The notes: generated by a model from the letters alone, not told the origin. A stretch of 48,279 bases of DNA from Nocardiopsis trehalosi NBRC 14201 (GCF_001552555.1 NZ_BCRK01000024.1:1-48279), one strand, 5' to 3'. Counted from the first letter of the stretch, positions 31,719 to 40,042 are shown. Translations and numbers: made by a program.

Positions 31719-31745
31719 GTCATACCGCTACGGTAGCAATATGAC
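31719..31745. promoter_or_regulatory. 27-bp palindrome, TetR operator candidate
   Basis: GTCATA-N2-GCTAC-G-GTAGC-N2-TATGAC: 22 of 26 paired positions match. It lies between the TetR stop (31801) and the esterase start (31598), the expected position for control of the esterase. The TetR promoter region (about 32430-32455) carries the related pieces GGTAGCA and TATGAT with different spacing, a possible second site. Confidence 0.6.
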
Positions 31746-31800
31746 CTTATTGTCGTCACGTCGATAGCGGGCGTGGCATCGGCGGAGGAGGCGGGGCCGC

Positions 31801-32424
31801 TCAGCGCGCGTCAGCGGCGGGGCGCTCGGTGAACACCGTGGCGACGACCGTGCGCAGCACCTCGCGCGCCGGGAACGCGTCGGGGCCCGAGAGGGAGACC
31901 TGGTCGGCCAGGCCCTGCACGGTCGCGAGGATCAACCGCGCGGAGAAGGCCGGGTCGGCTGAGAGCGCGACCTCGCCGCGCTCCCTGCCGTTCTCGATCG
32001 CCGTCGTGACGTAGCCGAGGAGGTCGCGGCCGGCCCGTCGGGCGAGGTCGGCCAGGTCGGCGTGGTGGAGCGCCTGCGACTGCAGGCCCTGGCGGACCCG
32101 GTATTCGACGTCGCGCTCGGGGTCGAGCGGGAGCAGTTCGAGGAGGCTGTCGACCAGCACGTCCGCGATCGGGCGGCGGACGGCCTCGCCGTCGGCGACG
32201 CGGGTCCGCACGCGGGCGCCCATGCGGCGCACGGCGTCGTCGTAGGCGAAGCGCAGGAGCGCGTCCTTGCCGGAGAAGTAGTGCTGGATCAGGCCGATCG
32301 AGACGCCCGCCTCGGCGGCCACCCGCGAGAACGAGGCGGCGGCGAAGCCCTCGGCGGCCAGCAGGCGCTGGAACGCGCGCGCGATCTGGGCGCGGCGCTG
32401 GTCATGGTCGGCAACCCTCGGCAT
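31801..32424 (-). CDS. TetR family transcriptional regulator
   Basis: The 207-aa protein has the N-terminal TetR helix-turn-helix (FSRVAAEAGVSIGLIQHYFSGKDALLRFAYD, residues about 28-58) and a TetR_C-type ligand domain resembling BetI/AcrR-like regulators (GLQSQALHHADLADLARR). ATG 32424 is used because the open frame upstream is an out-of-context shadow of the YqeY gene. It probably represses the downstream carboxylesterase and itself. Confidence 0.9.
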   Translation of the reverse strand: MPRVADHDQRRAQIARAFQRLLAAEGFAAASFSRVAAEAGVSIGLIQHYFSGKDALLRFAYDDAVRRMGARVRTRVADGEAVRRPIADVLVDSLLELLPLDPERDVEYRVRQGLQSQALHHADLADLARRAGRDLLGYVTTAIENGRERGEVALSADPAFSARLILATVQGLADQVSLSGPDAFPAREVLRTVVATVFTERPAADAR

Positions 32425-32511
32425 CCGGTGATCATACAGACGTACTGCTACCTTCGTCGTGCCGGTGCGGCGGCCCGCGCCCGGCTTTCCTGACCTAACG
32501 GAGGGCGGACC

Positions 32512-32880
32512 ATGCGCTCGACCATGCGTGACGACCTGAAAGCGGCGCTCAAGGCGCGGGACCGCGTCGCGGTGGCGGCGCTGCGCTCGGCCTTGGCGGC
32601 GATCGAGAACGCCGAGGCGCTTCCGGCGGGTGAGGCGGTGGCGGGCGGCAGCGGGAGCGGGAGCGAGCACGTCGCGGGGGCGGCGCTGGGCGTCGGCGCG
32701 ACCGAGGCGGAGCGCCGCCACCTCACCGAGGCCGACGTGCGGGCGATCGTCGCCAAGGAGGTCCGGGACCGGACGGAGGCGGCGGAGGAATACGCCCGCC
32801 TCGACCGCCCCGACGCCGCCGCCCGGGTCCAGGCGGAGGCGGAGGTGCTGGGGCGGTACCTGGCAGCCGACAGGGGGTGA
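32512..32880 (+). CDS. GatB/YqeY domain protein
   Basis: The 122-aa protein has the YqeY pattern MRDDLKAALKARDRVAVAALRSALAAIENAEA and LTEADVRAIVAKEVRDRTEAAEEYARLDRPDAAARVQAEAEVL. YqeY proteins resemble the tRNA-binding tail of GatB; role unknown. A Gly/Ser-rich loop (about 45-55) is an insertion typical of actinomycetes. GGAGGG precedes the ATG. It is divergent from the TetR gene. Confidence 0.88.
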   Translation: MRSTMRDDLKAALKARDRVAVAALRSALAAIENAEALPAGEAVAGGSGSGSEHVAGAALGVGATEAERRHLTEADVRAIVAKEVRDRTEAAEEYARLDRPDAAARVQAEAEVLGRYLAADRG

Positions 32881-32948
32881 CGGGCGTACGGCCAGCCGTG
32901 TTCCCGGGGGTGGCCGGGGCCGGTGACCGCGAGGCATGCCCGGCAGGC

Positions 32949-34011
32949 GACGCCATCCCCGCCTGCGCCGGAGTACGGAGCCGGCCCGGACATGGCCACC
33001 GCCCAGGAGCCATCCCCGCCCATGCGGGGAGCACTACACCCGGCCGCGCGATCTCGGCACGAGCGTGGGGCCATCCCCGCGTGCGCGGGGAGCACATCGA
33101 GCGGGGGAAAGAGGCGCCGTCCGCTGCGGGACCATCCCCGCGTGCGCGGGGAGCACGACCCCGTCCGTGATGATGCTGAGCTGGTGCGCGGGACCATCCC
33201 CGCGTGCGCGGGGAGCACGAGCGCTGGAAGTCCAGCGGCGACCCGATCCCGGGACCATCCCCGCGTGCGCGGGGAGCACATCCTTGACGGGGAGCTGCCC
33301 GAGGGGACGCAGGGACCATCCCCGCGTGCGCGGGGAGCACCGCGGCTGTCCCGGGAGCCCTCCGTGGCCGCCGGGACCATCCCCGCGTGCGCGGGGAGCA
33401 CTGGTCGACCGGCGGTCGAACTTCGGGCTCGCCGGGACCATCCCCGCGTGCGCGGGGAGCACCCGGCCGCGCCCGCGGCGACCTTCTTCCGCCGGGGACC
33501 ATCCCCGCGTGCGCGGGGAGCACTCCCCCACCACCCTGCGCAGCTACCGGAGCAAGGGACCATCCCCGCATGCGCGGGGAGCACCGCCGATCCCGTCTCG
33601 GGAGCGGCGGGCGGTTGGGACCATCCCCGCATGCGCGGGGAGCACTCTGCTGAGGTGAGCCGGTACAGCCGCGACCGGGGACCATCCCCGCATGCGCGGG
33701 GAGCACGACCTCGACGGCGGCGACGTGAGCGTGGTGACGGGACCATCCCCGCATGCGCGGGGAGCACGATTCCGCGCGGAAAGTCGCGCGCCCCCGCGCG
33801 GGACCATCCCCGCATGCGCGGGGAGCACGCCGCCGCCTCCTGCGGGGTCTCCACGGGGGTGGGACCATCCCCGCATGCGCGGGGAGCACAATTCGAGCAT
33901 TCTGAATTCGTTCGAAATTGCGGGACCATCCCCGCATGCGCGGGGAGCACGCCGCGGCCGCCCGCGCGGGCGGGTGGCAGAAGGGACCATCCCCGCATGC
34001 GCGGGGAGCAC
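32949..34011 (-). CRISPR. CRISPR array 3, 18 repeats
   Basis: Repeats at 32949 (degenerate, 28 bp), 33006 (degenerate), 33067, 33128, 33190, 33251, 33312, 33373, 33434, 33495, 33556, 33617, 33678, 33739, 33800, 33861, 33922 and 33983. Distal repeats 3-10 carry CCCCGCGTGCG and all eight leader-proximal repeats (11-18) carry CCCCGCATGCG, a single base change in the hairpin loop. Spacers are mostly 32 bp. Leader on the right. One recent spacer (33890-33921) is strikingly A+T-rich. Confidence 0.97.
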
Positions 34012-34110
34012 CCTTCTTGACCTGGGACGCTTGGGCCGAGAAGGAGCGTTCTCGACCACTTTCGATCGCGGCTCCTTCCGGGCAATTATCGGAGTCCACT
34101 ACCCCGGCGT
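34012..34110 (-). promoter_or_regulatory. leader of CRISPR array 3
   Basis: Starts CCTTCTTGACCTGGGA beside the repeat and has GACCACTTTCGAT at about 43 bases, a variant of the GAGCAACT element of leaders 1, 2, 5 and 6. Closest to leader 4 over the first 60-70 bases. From 34111 to 34330 I see no gene; it may hold further leader or terminator sequence of the DUF488 gene. Confidence 0.65.
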
Positions 34111-34330
34111 CGCGGTTTCGAGGGGAATAGTTACGTTCGTGATCGCCGTCGCTAGGCAGCAGTCGGGGTGTGCCGGGCTCGGGTCGTACACTCGCCCGAC
34201 AAGAGGCCCGACCGGCCGCCCGGAGACGGCCGAGCAGCCCGAATCACGATGCGAATGCCGTACGGGAGACCGCTGCGCGCCCTCCCTGCTGTGTAGAGGA
34301 CGGCCGACCGAACCTCAGAGGGCAGCATGC

Positions 34331-34966
34331 TCATCTCTGCTTGTCGGGTGGAGTCCCTTGAGCGGGGTCGGTCATTCGAGGGGCGGTGGTGTCGTCGTAG
34401 ACGAGCAGGCGGTCGGCGCGCAGGCGAACGCCTGGGGTCGGCGGGTGCGGGACCAGTCGGGCGTCGTGCATCAGGTGGCGTACCTCGGTGTCCCTGGCGA
34501 CGGAGGCGAAGTCGGCGATCAGCCGCCGGTGGCAGCGCCACCAGACCGCCTCGCTGCACATCACGGCGGTGCGCGCCGAGGAGGCCCCCCGGAGCAGGCG
34601 GTCCATGGCCGCCACGAACTCCGGTTCGCGGGTGTGGGCGGCGTAGCCCCGGAAGGAGGCGTTGCGCCAGATGACGTCGGGCGAGTCCGGCAGTGCCTTG
34701 CGAAAGCCGCCCAAGGCCTGTTCCCAGCGGTAGTCGATGCCGGCCTCCGGCAGCCACTCCGCGAGGCGGTCGCGGTGGAGGTCGGGGTCCCGGCGGCTGC
34801 CGGGCCCGATGCGCACGTCCACCACGGCTTCCACGCCGGCCCCGTGCAGCAGCTCGGTCAGCCGGACGTGCCCTGCAGTGCTGTGGCCAAAGGTGAGCAG
34901 GGTGCCGGGCCCGGTCACAGCGCGCGCCGCGTCCGCGTTCCCCCGGGCGACGCTCCGGTCTCCCAC
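34331..34966 (-). CDS. DUF488 domain protein
   Basis: The 211-aa protein contains the DUF488 signature: LLTFGHSTAG, VVDVRIGPGSRRDPDLHRDRL, IDYRWEQALGGFRKAL, and AVMCSEAVWWRCHRRLIADF with the conserved Cys and the CHR motif. The family is thought to be related to nucleic-acid or redox functions but is unproven. GTG at 34966 has GAGG 5 bases upstream; GTG 34918 is the alternative and is closer to the domain start. The gene lies between arrays 3 and 4. No link to CRISPR biology is known for DUF488. Confidence 0.82.
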   Translation of the reverse strand: MGDRSVARGNADAARAVTGPGTLLTFGHSTAGHVRLTELLHGAGVEAVVDVRIGPGSRRDPDLHRDRLAEWLPEAGIDYRWEQALGGFRKALPDSPDVIWRNASFRGYAAHTREPEFVAAMDRLLRGASSARTAVMCSEAVWWRCHRRLIADFASVARDTEVRHLMHDARLVPHPPTPGVRLRADRLLVYDDTTAPRMTDPAQGTPPDKQR

Positions 34967-35063
34967 TTCGGCCTCATCCCATCTCTCGTCCGATGCCCTT
35001 CCCCGCTCCACCTGCCCCGCACCGACCACAGAACACGAACGCCGCAGATGGTCACCCCCACCC

Positions 35064-35702
35064 CGCCCTATCCCCGCAAGTGCGAAGAGCACGAAAAGGG
35101 CTGGTGTTGGCGCTATCGGGATGTGAGTTCATCCCCGCGCGTGCGGGGAGCACGTGCCCTCGCCAAGGAGGAGGGCCCCGACTCGGGACCATCCCCGCGC
35201 GTGCGGGGAGCACTGCGGCACGATGAACGTCTGGCTGCTCCGGGCGGGACCATCCCCGCGTGCGCGGGGAGCACCACCCGGTGTAGGTCTTCCGGTCCGG
35301 CCAGTCGGGACCATCCCCGCGTGCGCGGGGAGCACTTCTCCCGCCCCCACGCGTCCATCCCGGCGGAGGGACCATCCCCGCGTGCGCGGGGAGCACCGCA
35401 CCGCGAGCGCGGCCAAGGACCCGTCGCCGGGACCATCCCCGCGTGCGCGGGGAGCACCGCCGACCTCAAGGCCGCGTTCCCCGGCGTCGAGGGACCATCC
35501 CCGCGTGCGCGGGGAGCACTACGATGTGCGCATCGACCCCGGCCAGACCCGGGGACCATCCCCGCGTGCGCGGGGAGCACCTCGCGGAGGAGGAGTTGCT
35601 GCGGCGGACGGTGGGACCATCCCCGCGTGCGCGGGGAGCACTCCGGGTGCAGGAGCGCGCCGATGTACATGTTGGGACCATCCCCGCGTGCGCGGGGAGC
35701 AC
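35064..35702 (-). CRISPR. CRISPR array 4, 11 repeats
   Basis: Repeats at 35064 (degenerate), 35125 and 35185 (both with CCCCGCGCGTGC), then 35246, 35307, 35368, 35429, 35491, 35552, 35613 and 35674. The first two distal repeats differ most, and the leader is on the right, as in arrays 1-3. The distal repeat lies about 100 bases upstream of the DUF488 start, and the remaining gap holds that gene's promoter. Confidence 0.97.
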
Positions 35703-35800
35703 CCTTCTTGACCTGGGGGTCTTCGGTCGGGAGGGAGCGCTTCTGACCACTAGTTATCGAGACGGCCTTCGGGAAAAGTACCGGATTCCAATGTCACCTG
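35703..35800 (-). promoter_or_regulatory. leader of CRISPR array 4
   Basis: CCTTCTTGACCTGGGGG next to the repeat and TTCTGACCACTAGTTATCG at 40-55 bases; closest to leader 3. Similarity to it fades after about 70 bases. Confidence 0.65.
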
Positions 35801-35875
35801 GATGAGCCTCGGCGGCACAGAAGGAATCGGGATGCGCCGGGCGTGGCACGCTCGCCCGCCCGGCGCACCCTCCGG

Positions 35876-37153
35876 TTACTCCACGAAGTGGGCGTCCGGG
35901 TGGTCCGGCGATTCCGTGTCGAGGATGGCCTGCGGGCGGCCCCGCAGCATCTCATCGAAGAACGCCGACACGTACGCCCGCTGCGACGCGTGCAGGCGGT
36001 CGGGGTCGTCGGCCGTGCCGATCGTGCCCTGCACCACCTCGTCCGGCAGCCCGTACTCCTCCGCGATCTGCGGGAGGAGCACCTGGTGGTCGGCGAAGGA
36101 GAAGTGCCGGGCCTCGGGGAAGTTCACGTCCAGCTTCCAGCCGGTCGAGTTGTCCCAGAACCGTCCCCAGTCGTCCCACGCCAGGTGGGTGTGCGGGTCG
36201 ATCTCGCCGGGCGCTTCCCCGGCGCCGCTGCCGCCCATGAGCAGGAACGGCCGGTCCAGGCCCTCGTTCGCGACCGGGAAGCGGTCCTCGAACCCGCCCC
36301 CGTCCTCCCGGAACGCGATCGAGCCGTCCAGGTCGATACCCGCGTCGACCCGGTCGTCCACGTACATGGTGTGCGCGGCCGCCGACCCGCCCGCGGAGTG
36401 GCCGAACATGCCGATCCGGGACAGGTCGAGGATGCGGTTGAGGCCGGGAGGTGTGCGGGTGCCGTCGGCGTCGCGCGCGTTTTCGTCGCGGACGTCCTCC
36501 AGGAAGTCGAGCACCACGCGCGTGTCCGCGACGCGGTCGATCATCAGCTTGGAGTACAGCTCGGGGTCCTCGCCGTCGTAGTACGGCTCCACGATCCGGC
36601 CGTCCGAGAACCGGACCGGCGCCTCCCCGGTGTGGTCCATGGTGACCACCACGTAGCCCTGGCTCGCCAGGTTCTCGACCAGCGTCGTGCCCGTCGCGCG
36701 CGGGGAGCCGCCGCCGGGAGAGTAGATGACGACCGGCCGCCGGCCCGCGCTCCGGTCGGCGCGTGCGTCCGGCATCGCCGAGGTGGCCGAGCCCGCGTAG
36801 TCGACCGCGCCGGGCGGAAGTTGCATGGAGGCGCCGAAGAACTCGCCGACCTCCTGCGGCATGTAGCCGGCGGGCTCGGCGCCTCGGTGCGGCTTGGCCG
36901 GGTACCAGACGCTGATCATGAACTCGCGCGGGCCGTCGCCCTGGCCCCACTGGTCGGTGCGTTCGTCATCGACCAGCCGGAGTTCGGTGGTGCCGACGTC
37001 GTACCGGCCGGTGGGCTCGGGGAGGGTGAGCTGGAGGCCGGTCGGCGGGTCGGCGGGGACGTCGTCGGCGGACGCGGGGGCGGCCAGGGGCACGGCCAGC
37101 GTCAGGCCGGTGGCGAGGGCGGCGGCCATGGGGAGGAAGGGAGTCCTTGGCAT
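35876..37153 (-). CDS. secreted alpha/beta hydrolase, PAF-acetylhydrolase-like
   Basis: The 425-aa protein has a signal peptide (MPRTPFLPMAAALATGLTLA..ASA) and a platelet-activating-factor-acetylhydrolase-type fold: YSPGGGSPRATGTTLVENLA (oxyanion region), VTMDHTGEA, nucleophile FGHSAGGSAA (about residue 255), aspartate in GIDLDGSI and histidine near ARHFSFADH (about 350). It should cleave short acyl or phospholipid esters outside the cell. No SD; -10-like TAGGGT lies 7 bases before the ATG, which suggests leaderless translation. Confidence 0.85.
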   Translation of the reverse strand: MPRTPFLPMAAALATGLTLAVPLAAPASADDVPADPPTGLQLTLPEPTGRYDVGTTELRLVDDERTDQWGQGDGPREFMISVWYPAKPHRGAEPAGYMPQEVGEFFGASMQLPPGAVDYAGSATSAMPDARADRSAGRRPVVIYSPGGGSPRATGTTLVENLASQGYVVVTMDHTGEAPVRFSDGRIVEPYYDGEDPELYSKLMIDRVADTRVVLDFLEDVRDENARDADGTRTPPGLNRILDLSRIGMFGHSAGGSAAAHTMYVDDRVDAGIDLDGSIAFREDGGGFEDRFPVANEGLDRPFLLMGGSGAGEAPGEIDPHTHLAWDDWGRFWDNSTGWKLDVNFPEARHFSFADHQVLLPQIAEEYGLPDEVVQGTIGTADDPDRLHASQRAYVSAFFDEMLRGRPQAILDTESPDHPDAHFVE

Positions 37154-37302
37154 GCCAGCGACCCTAGTGACGGGCGCGCCGCCGTCCCATGGTGCCGCCC
37201 GCCCGGCGGGGGTCCGGATCGCGCCACGTCGCCCCTGAGGAAAACCACACCCTGTGGACGGGGCCGCCTTGTCTGCGCCTGCTGCGCGCCGGCACATCGT
37301 CT

Positions 37303-37331
37303 CAGCTCATCCCGACATGCGCGGGGAGCAC
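37303..37331 (-). CRISPR. solitary decayed CRISPR repeat with leader (locus 5)
   Basis: One 29-bp repeat, perfect in its GCGCGGGGAGCAC half and degenerate in the other, directly followed by a leader-like sequence. No second repeat lies within 60 bp to the left. It is a remnant, or an unexpanded array, in the same orientation as the others. Confidence 0.75.
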
Positions 37332-37410
37332 CCTTGTTGAGCTGCGGGTCTTCAGCGGGGAAGAGGGGTTTTGAGCAACTTCTGCGTCGGTCCCTGGCGG
37401 CAGGGTATCG
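37332..37410 (-). promoter_or_regulatory. leader of CRISPR locus 5
   Basis: CCTTGTTGAGCTGCGGGTCTTCAG beside the repeat and GGTTTTGAGCAACTTCTG at about 37-54 bases, closest to leaders 1, 2 and 6. Confidence 0.7.
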
Positions 37411-37475
37411 GGGTGGGCCGACGAGCGGCAGGGCTTCCAGGTCTGGGCGTGTGGGTGACGGCCGTCCGGGTGAGG

Positions 37476-38198
37476 TCAGGCGAAGAGGTCGGGCCGGAAG
37501 TGGTGGGTCTGGGACAGGAGGGGGTTGGAGGGGTCCGCCGGGCCGGCGGCGAGGAAGGAGACCGCCACCGGAACCAGGCCGGTTCGGGGGTCGCGCGGCT
37601 GGGCCACCAGTTGGCGGCGGAGGGCGGGCGGGACGGTGTCGGGCACCACCCGCTCGCCCCACCCGATCAGCCCATGCGAGCGGACGACCGGCGCACTCAC
37701 GCGCGCCCCTCCGGGCACCCCGATGCGGCCGACAGCCGCGCCAGGCGCTTGGCGGTCGACCACCCGGCCCACCCCGGTGACGTCGCGCCAGCGCAACCGC
37801 ACCCGGAAGCCCTGCGTGTCGGCTAGTTCCACGCCGACGGGCGAGACGAGCACCGTCGTCCCGGTCAGCATGCGCCGGGTGCGGCCGAACAGGAACGCCG
37901 TCGCCGCGCCCGCCGCGACGAGCCCGCACACCACCCCGGCGGCCGTCCCCGTCCCGGGGGCGATGTTCTCGAACAGGATCGCGCCCAGGAGCAACACGAC
38001 CACGAACTGCAGACCGACCAGCGGCGCCCACACGGCGGCGTAGCGCAGGTAGGCGGAGGGGCCGGCGGCCGGGCGCAGGACCGCCACCCCGGGAGCGCCG
38101 GGGCTCGGCCAACCGTCCACAGGGTGTGCGCGGGCCGGCCCGGTCGGCGGCCCGGCGTGCGGCTGCGGCCGAGGTCCGTGCATGGTGTCGTCCGGCAT
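37476..38198 (-). CDS. membrane protein with PH-like domain
   Basis: The 240-aa protein has a Pro-rich cytoplasmic start (about 40 residues), two membrane helices (YAAVWAPLVGLQFVVVLLLGAILF and GTAAGVVCGLVAAGAATAFLFG) and a soluble domain with the bacterial PH-domain pattern TTVLVSPVGVELADTQGFRVRLRWRDVTGVGRV. This layout is common in actinomycete membrane proteins of unknown role. The tail LLSQTHHFRPDLFA is distinctive. ATG 38198. Confidence 0.75.
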   Translation of the reverse strand: MPDDTMHGPRPQPHAGPPTGPARAHPVDGWPSPGAPGVAVLRPAAGPSAYLRYAAVWAPLVGLQFVVVLLLGAILFENIAPGTGTAAGVVCGLVAAGAATAFLFGRTRRMLTGTTVLVSPVGVELADTQGFRVRLRWRDVTGVGRVVDRQAPGAAVGRIGVPGGARVSAPVVRSHGLIGWGERVVPDTVPPALRRQLVAQPRDPRTGLVPVAVSFLAAGPADPSNPLLSQTHHFRPDLFA

Positions 38199-38289
38199 GG
38201 CCGCAGGATAGCGACCCCCACCGGTCGACCATCCGAGCAGCGAGGGCGGGAGCGAGAGGGCGGGGCCGACCGGAAGTCCCGTCAGCGCT

Positions 38290-38520
38290 GTCTCCTGCTC
38301 CGGGCATGCCCGTGGTCCTCGGCCCCGCACAGAAGGGCACCGGTCGAGTCGGTGTCCCGTTCGGGCGCGCCAATGGCCCTCAGGCTCCGCCAGGGGCGAC
38401 TCGCGGTTTCCGGCGCCGAGCCTGTCCGCTATCCTCGGCCCCTCCCAGAGGCGGATTGCGACGCGGTGTCCCGCTCCGAACGCGCCTATGATCGTCGGGT
38501 CCCGCCAGAGTGGCGAGACC
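38290..38520 (+). repeat. four imperfect tandem copies of a ~60-bp hairpin unit
   Basis: Aligned on an ATG/TAT core at about 38305, 38372, 38430 and 38487 (steps 67, 58, 57), each unit reads about [G/A]CGCC-tATg-N3-CTCGGgtCCCGCCAGAGnGGCGA. The last copy is the best hairpin: GGGTCCCGCCA-GAG-TGGCGAGACCC (38497-38520). TATCCT and TATGAT in copies 3 and 4 look like -10 boxes. They lie just before the small ORF at 38541. Confidence 0.5.
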
Positions 38521-38540
38521 CGACGGCCGGAGAGGCGGCA

Positions 38541-38750
38541 TTGACCGTGGACGAACCCGTGAGCCAGGGCGACGCCCACCGCTCCCCCGCTCCAGAGCGG
38601 ATGGGGCCCGACATGCTGCGCAAGACCGGGCAGCGGAAGAGGCAGCGCACGGTGTTCCGCACCGGCCGCCGCGAGGGTCTGCTGACGCGTGACGTCCCCG
38701 GGTGGGTGGAGCGCACCGCCCGGAGAGAAACGCCGCGCCGGGGCGCATGA
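38541..38750 (+). CDS. small basic protein, tentative, 69 aa
   Basis: A TTG start at 38541 follows GGAGAGG by 5 bases. The product is strongly basic with MLRKTGQRKRQRTVFRT and RREGLLTRDVPGWVERTARR. I do not recognise it. SD spacing, the possible -10 TATGAT at 38487 and the tandem hairpins upstream support it, but codon statistics are ambiguous, and it could be a spurious frame. Confidence 0.4.
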   Translation: MTVDEPVSQGDAHRSPAPERMGPDMLRKTGQRKRQRTVFRTGRREGLLTRDVPGWVERTARRETPRRGA

Positions 38751-38902
38751 CGCCGGTGTCGCCCGATGCCGTCCGCTCCTGAAGCCATCGCCTCCGTGGC
38801 CGGTGGCCGCACCGGCTTATCCGGTGTCGGGCGGCTCTCACCGCCCGGACCCTCCGGCCTCGTGGGGCTCCGACGCGGTCCGCGTCGGCCCGCCCCGCTC
38901 CG

Positions 38903-39328
38903 TCAGGCGTTGCCGAGGATGCGGGTGATCGCGATCTCGATGACGACGCGTGTGGGGTTCGGGCGCGGGGCGCGGTAGCGCTCGGTGTAGCGGCGTTCGG
39001 CTTCGGCAACGGCCTCCGCGTCGTCGCGGACGGACGCGCGCCCCTCCAAGGTCGACCAGCGGCGGCCGTCGACCTGGCACACCGCGACGCGGGCGCCCTG
39101 CATCGCGAGGCGCGCCTTGTTGGATTCGCCCGAGGTGATGACGCGGGCGACCCCGGCCTCGGGGTCGAGCGTCACCCCCACCGGAACGACGTGCGGGCTG
39201 CCGTCGGGCCGCACGGTCGACAGCGTGGCCAGGCGGCGCTCCTGCCAGAAGGTGAGGAAGTCGTCCCCCCGCTCGGCCACCAGAGCGGCCCCGCGGCCGT
39301 CCGTGCTCGTCGTTCTGATCTCGCCCAT
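38903..39328 (-). CDS. PPOX-class (pyridoxamine oxidase-fold) oxidoreductase, probably F420- or flavin-dependent
   Basis: The 141-aa protein has a split-barrel fold: FLTFWQERRLATLSTVRPDGSPHVVPVGVTLD is the standard first hairpin of TIGR03618-type PPOX F420-dependent oxidoreductases, followed by RVITSGESNKARLA, VAVCQVDGRRWSTLEGRASV and AERRYTERYRAPRPNPTRVVIEI. Actinomycetes with F420 have many such proteins. ATG 39328. CRISPR array 6 begins 136 bases upstream. Confidence 0.85.
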   Translation of the reverse strand: MGEIRTTSTDGRGAALVAERGDDFLTFWQERRLATLSTVRPDGSPHVVPVGVTLDPEAGVARVITSGESNKARLAMQGARVAVCQVDGRRWSTLEGRASVRDDAEAVAEAERRYTERYRAPRPNPTRVVIEIAITRILGNA

Positions 39329-39464
39329 CCCATCCCCGTCCCTCGGTGTGGAATCGACGGCCGTCCGCCGCCGTCGACGTTGACGTTATCGGGCTCCTCG
39401 GGCCTGTTTAAGCCCCATGACGTGATGATCGTCGCCGCATGCGGGACCAACTCGGCGGGCCCCG

Positions 39465-40042
39465 AGGGTCATCCCCGCGTGCGCGGGGAGCAGGCGGTGG
39501 TGGAGGCGGTGCGCCGGTTGCGGTCGGGGTCATCCCCGCGTGCGCGGGGAGCAGGAGGTGTTCGGGCCGGGGATGGGTGTGCAGGCGGGGTCATCCCCGC
39601 GTGCGCGGGGAGCAGGATTGGGTTTCTTCTCAGCGCTTTACGGCGGAGGGGTCATCCCCGCGTGTGCGGGCAGCAGACGACGCCGTGGGGGCCGTGCGTG
39701 GCCGACGTGGGGTCATCCCCGCGTGAGCGGGGAGCAGACGGCGCGGCTGGTGTGCGCCTCGGTGACGTCGGGGTCATCCCCGCGTGCGCGGGGAGCAGGA
39801 GGTGTTCGGGCCGGGGATGGGTGTGCAGGCGGGGTCATCCCCGCGTGTGCGGGGAGCAGCCCTGCTCCACGCTCCGCAGCCACCGGGCCAGGGGGTCATC
39901 CCCGCGTGCGCGGGGAGAAGTCCTACTGCCCCGCCGAGGCCCTGGTCAACACGGGGTCATCCCCGCGTGCGCGGGGAGAAGATGGGGTCCTCGTCCTCGC
40001 GGCGGCGGATGTCGGGGTCATCCCCGCGTGCGCGGGGAGAAG
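39465..40042 (-). CRISPR. CRISPR array 6, 10 repeats, divergent repeat family
   Basis: Repeats at 39465, 39526, 39587, 39648, 39709, 39770, 39831, 39892, 39953 and 40014, all with 32-bp spacers. The plus-strand repeat starts GGGGTCATCCCCGCG and ends GCGGGGAGCAG (distal seven) or GCGGGGAGAAG (leader-proximal three), so it differs from arrays 1-4 at both ends. The spacer at 39555-39586 is repeated exactly at 39799-39830. Repeats at 39648 and 39709 carry stem changes. Confidence 0.97.

Noticed and set aside
30042-31736. A 564-aa rightward open frame opposite the carboxylesterase
   Set aside because: Low-complexity Arg/Gly/Pro sequence; the opposite strand encodes a complete type B carboxylesterase with all catalytic motifs.
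35843-37780. 645-aa rightward open frame
   Set aside because: Shadow of the secreted PAF-acetylhydrolase-like gene; it crosses a CRISPR relic and has no domain.
22510-40042. Presence of cas genes among the inter-array genes (UvrA2, DUF488, DUF1801, YqeY, PPOX considered)
   Set aside because: Each shows clear motifs of its own non-Cas family; none has Cas1, Cas2, Cas3 or Cascade features.
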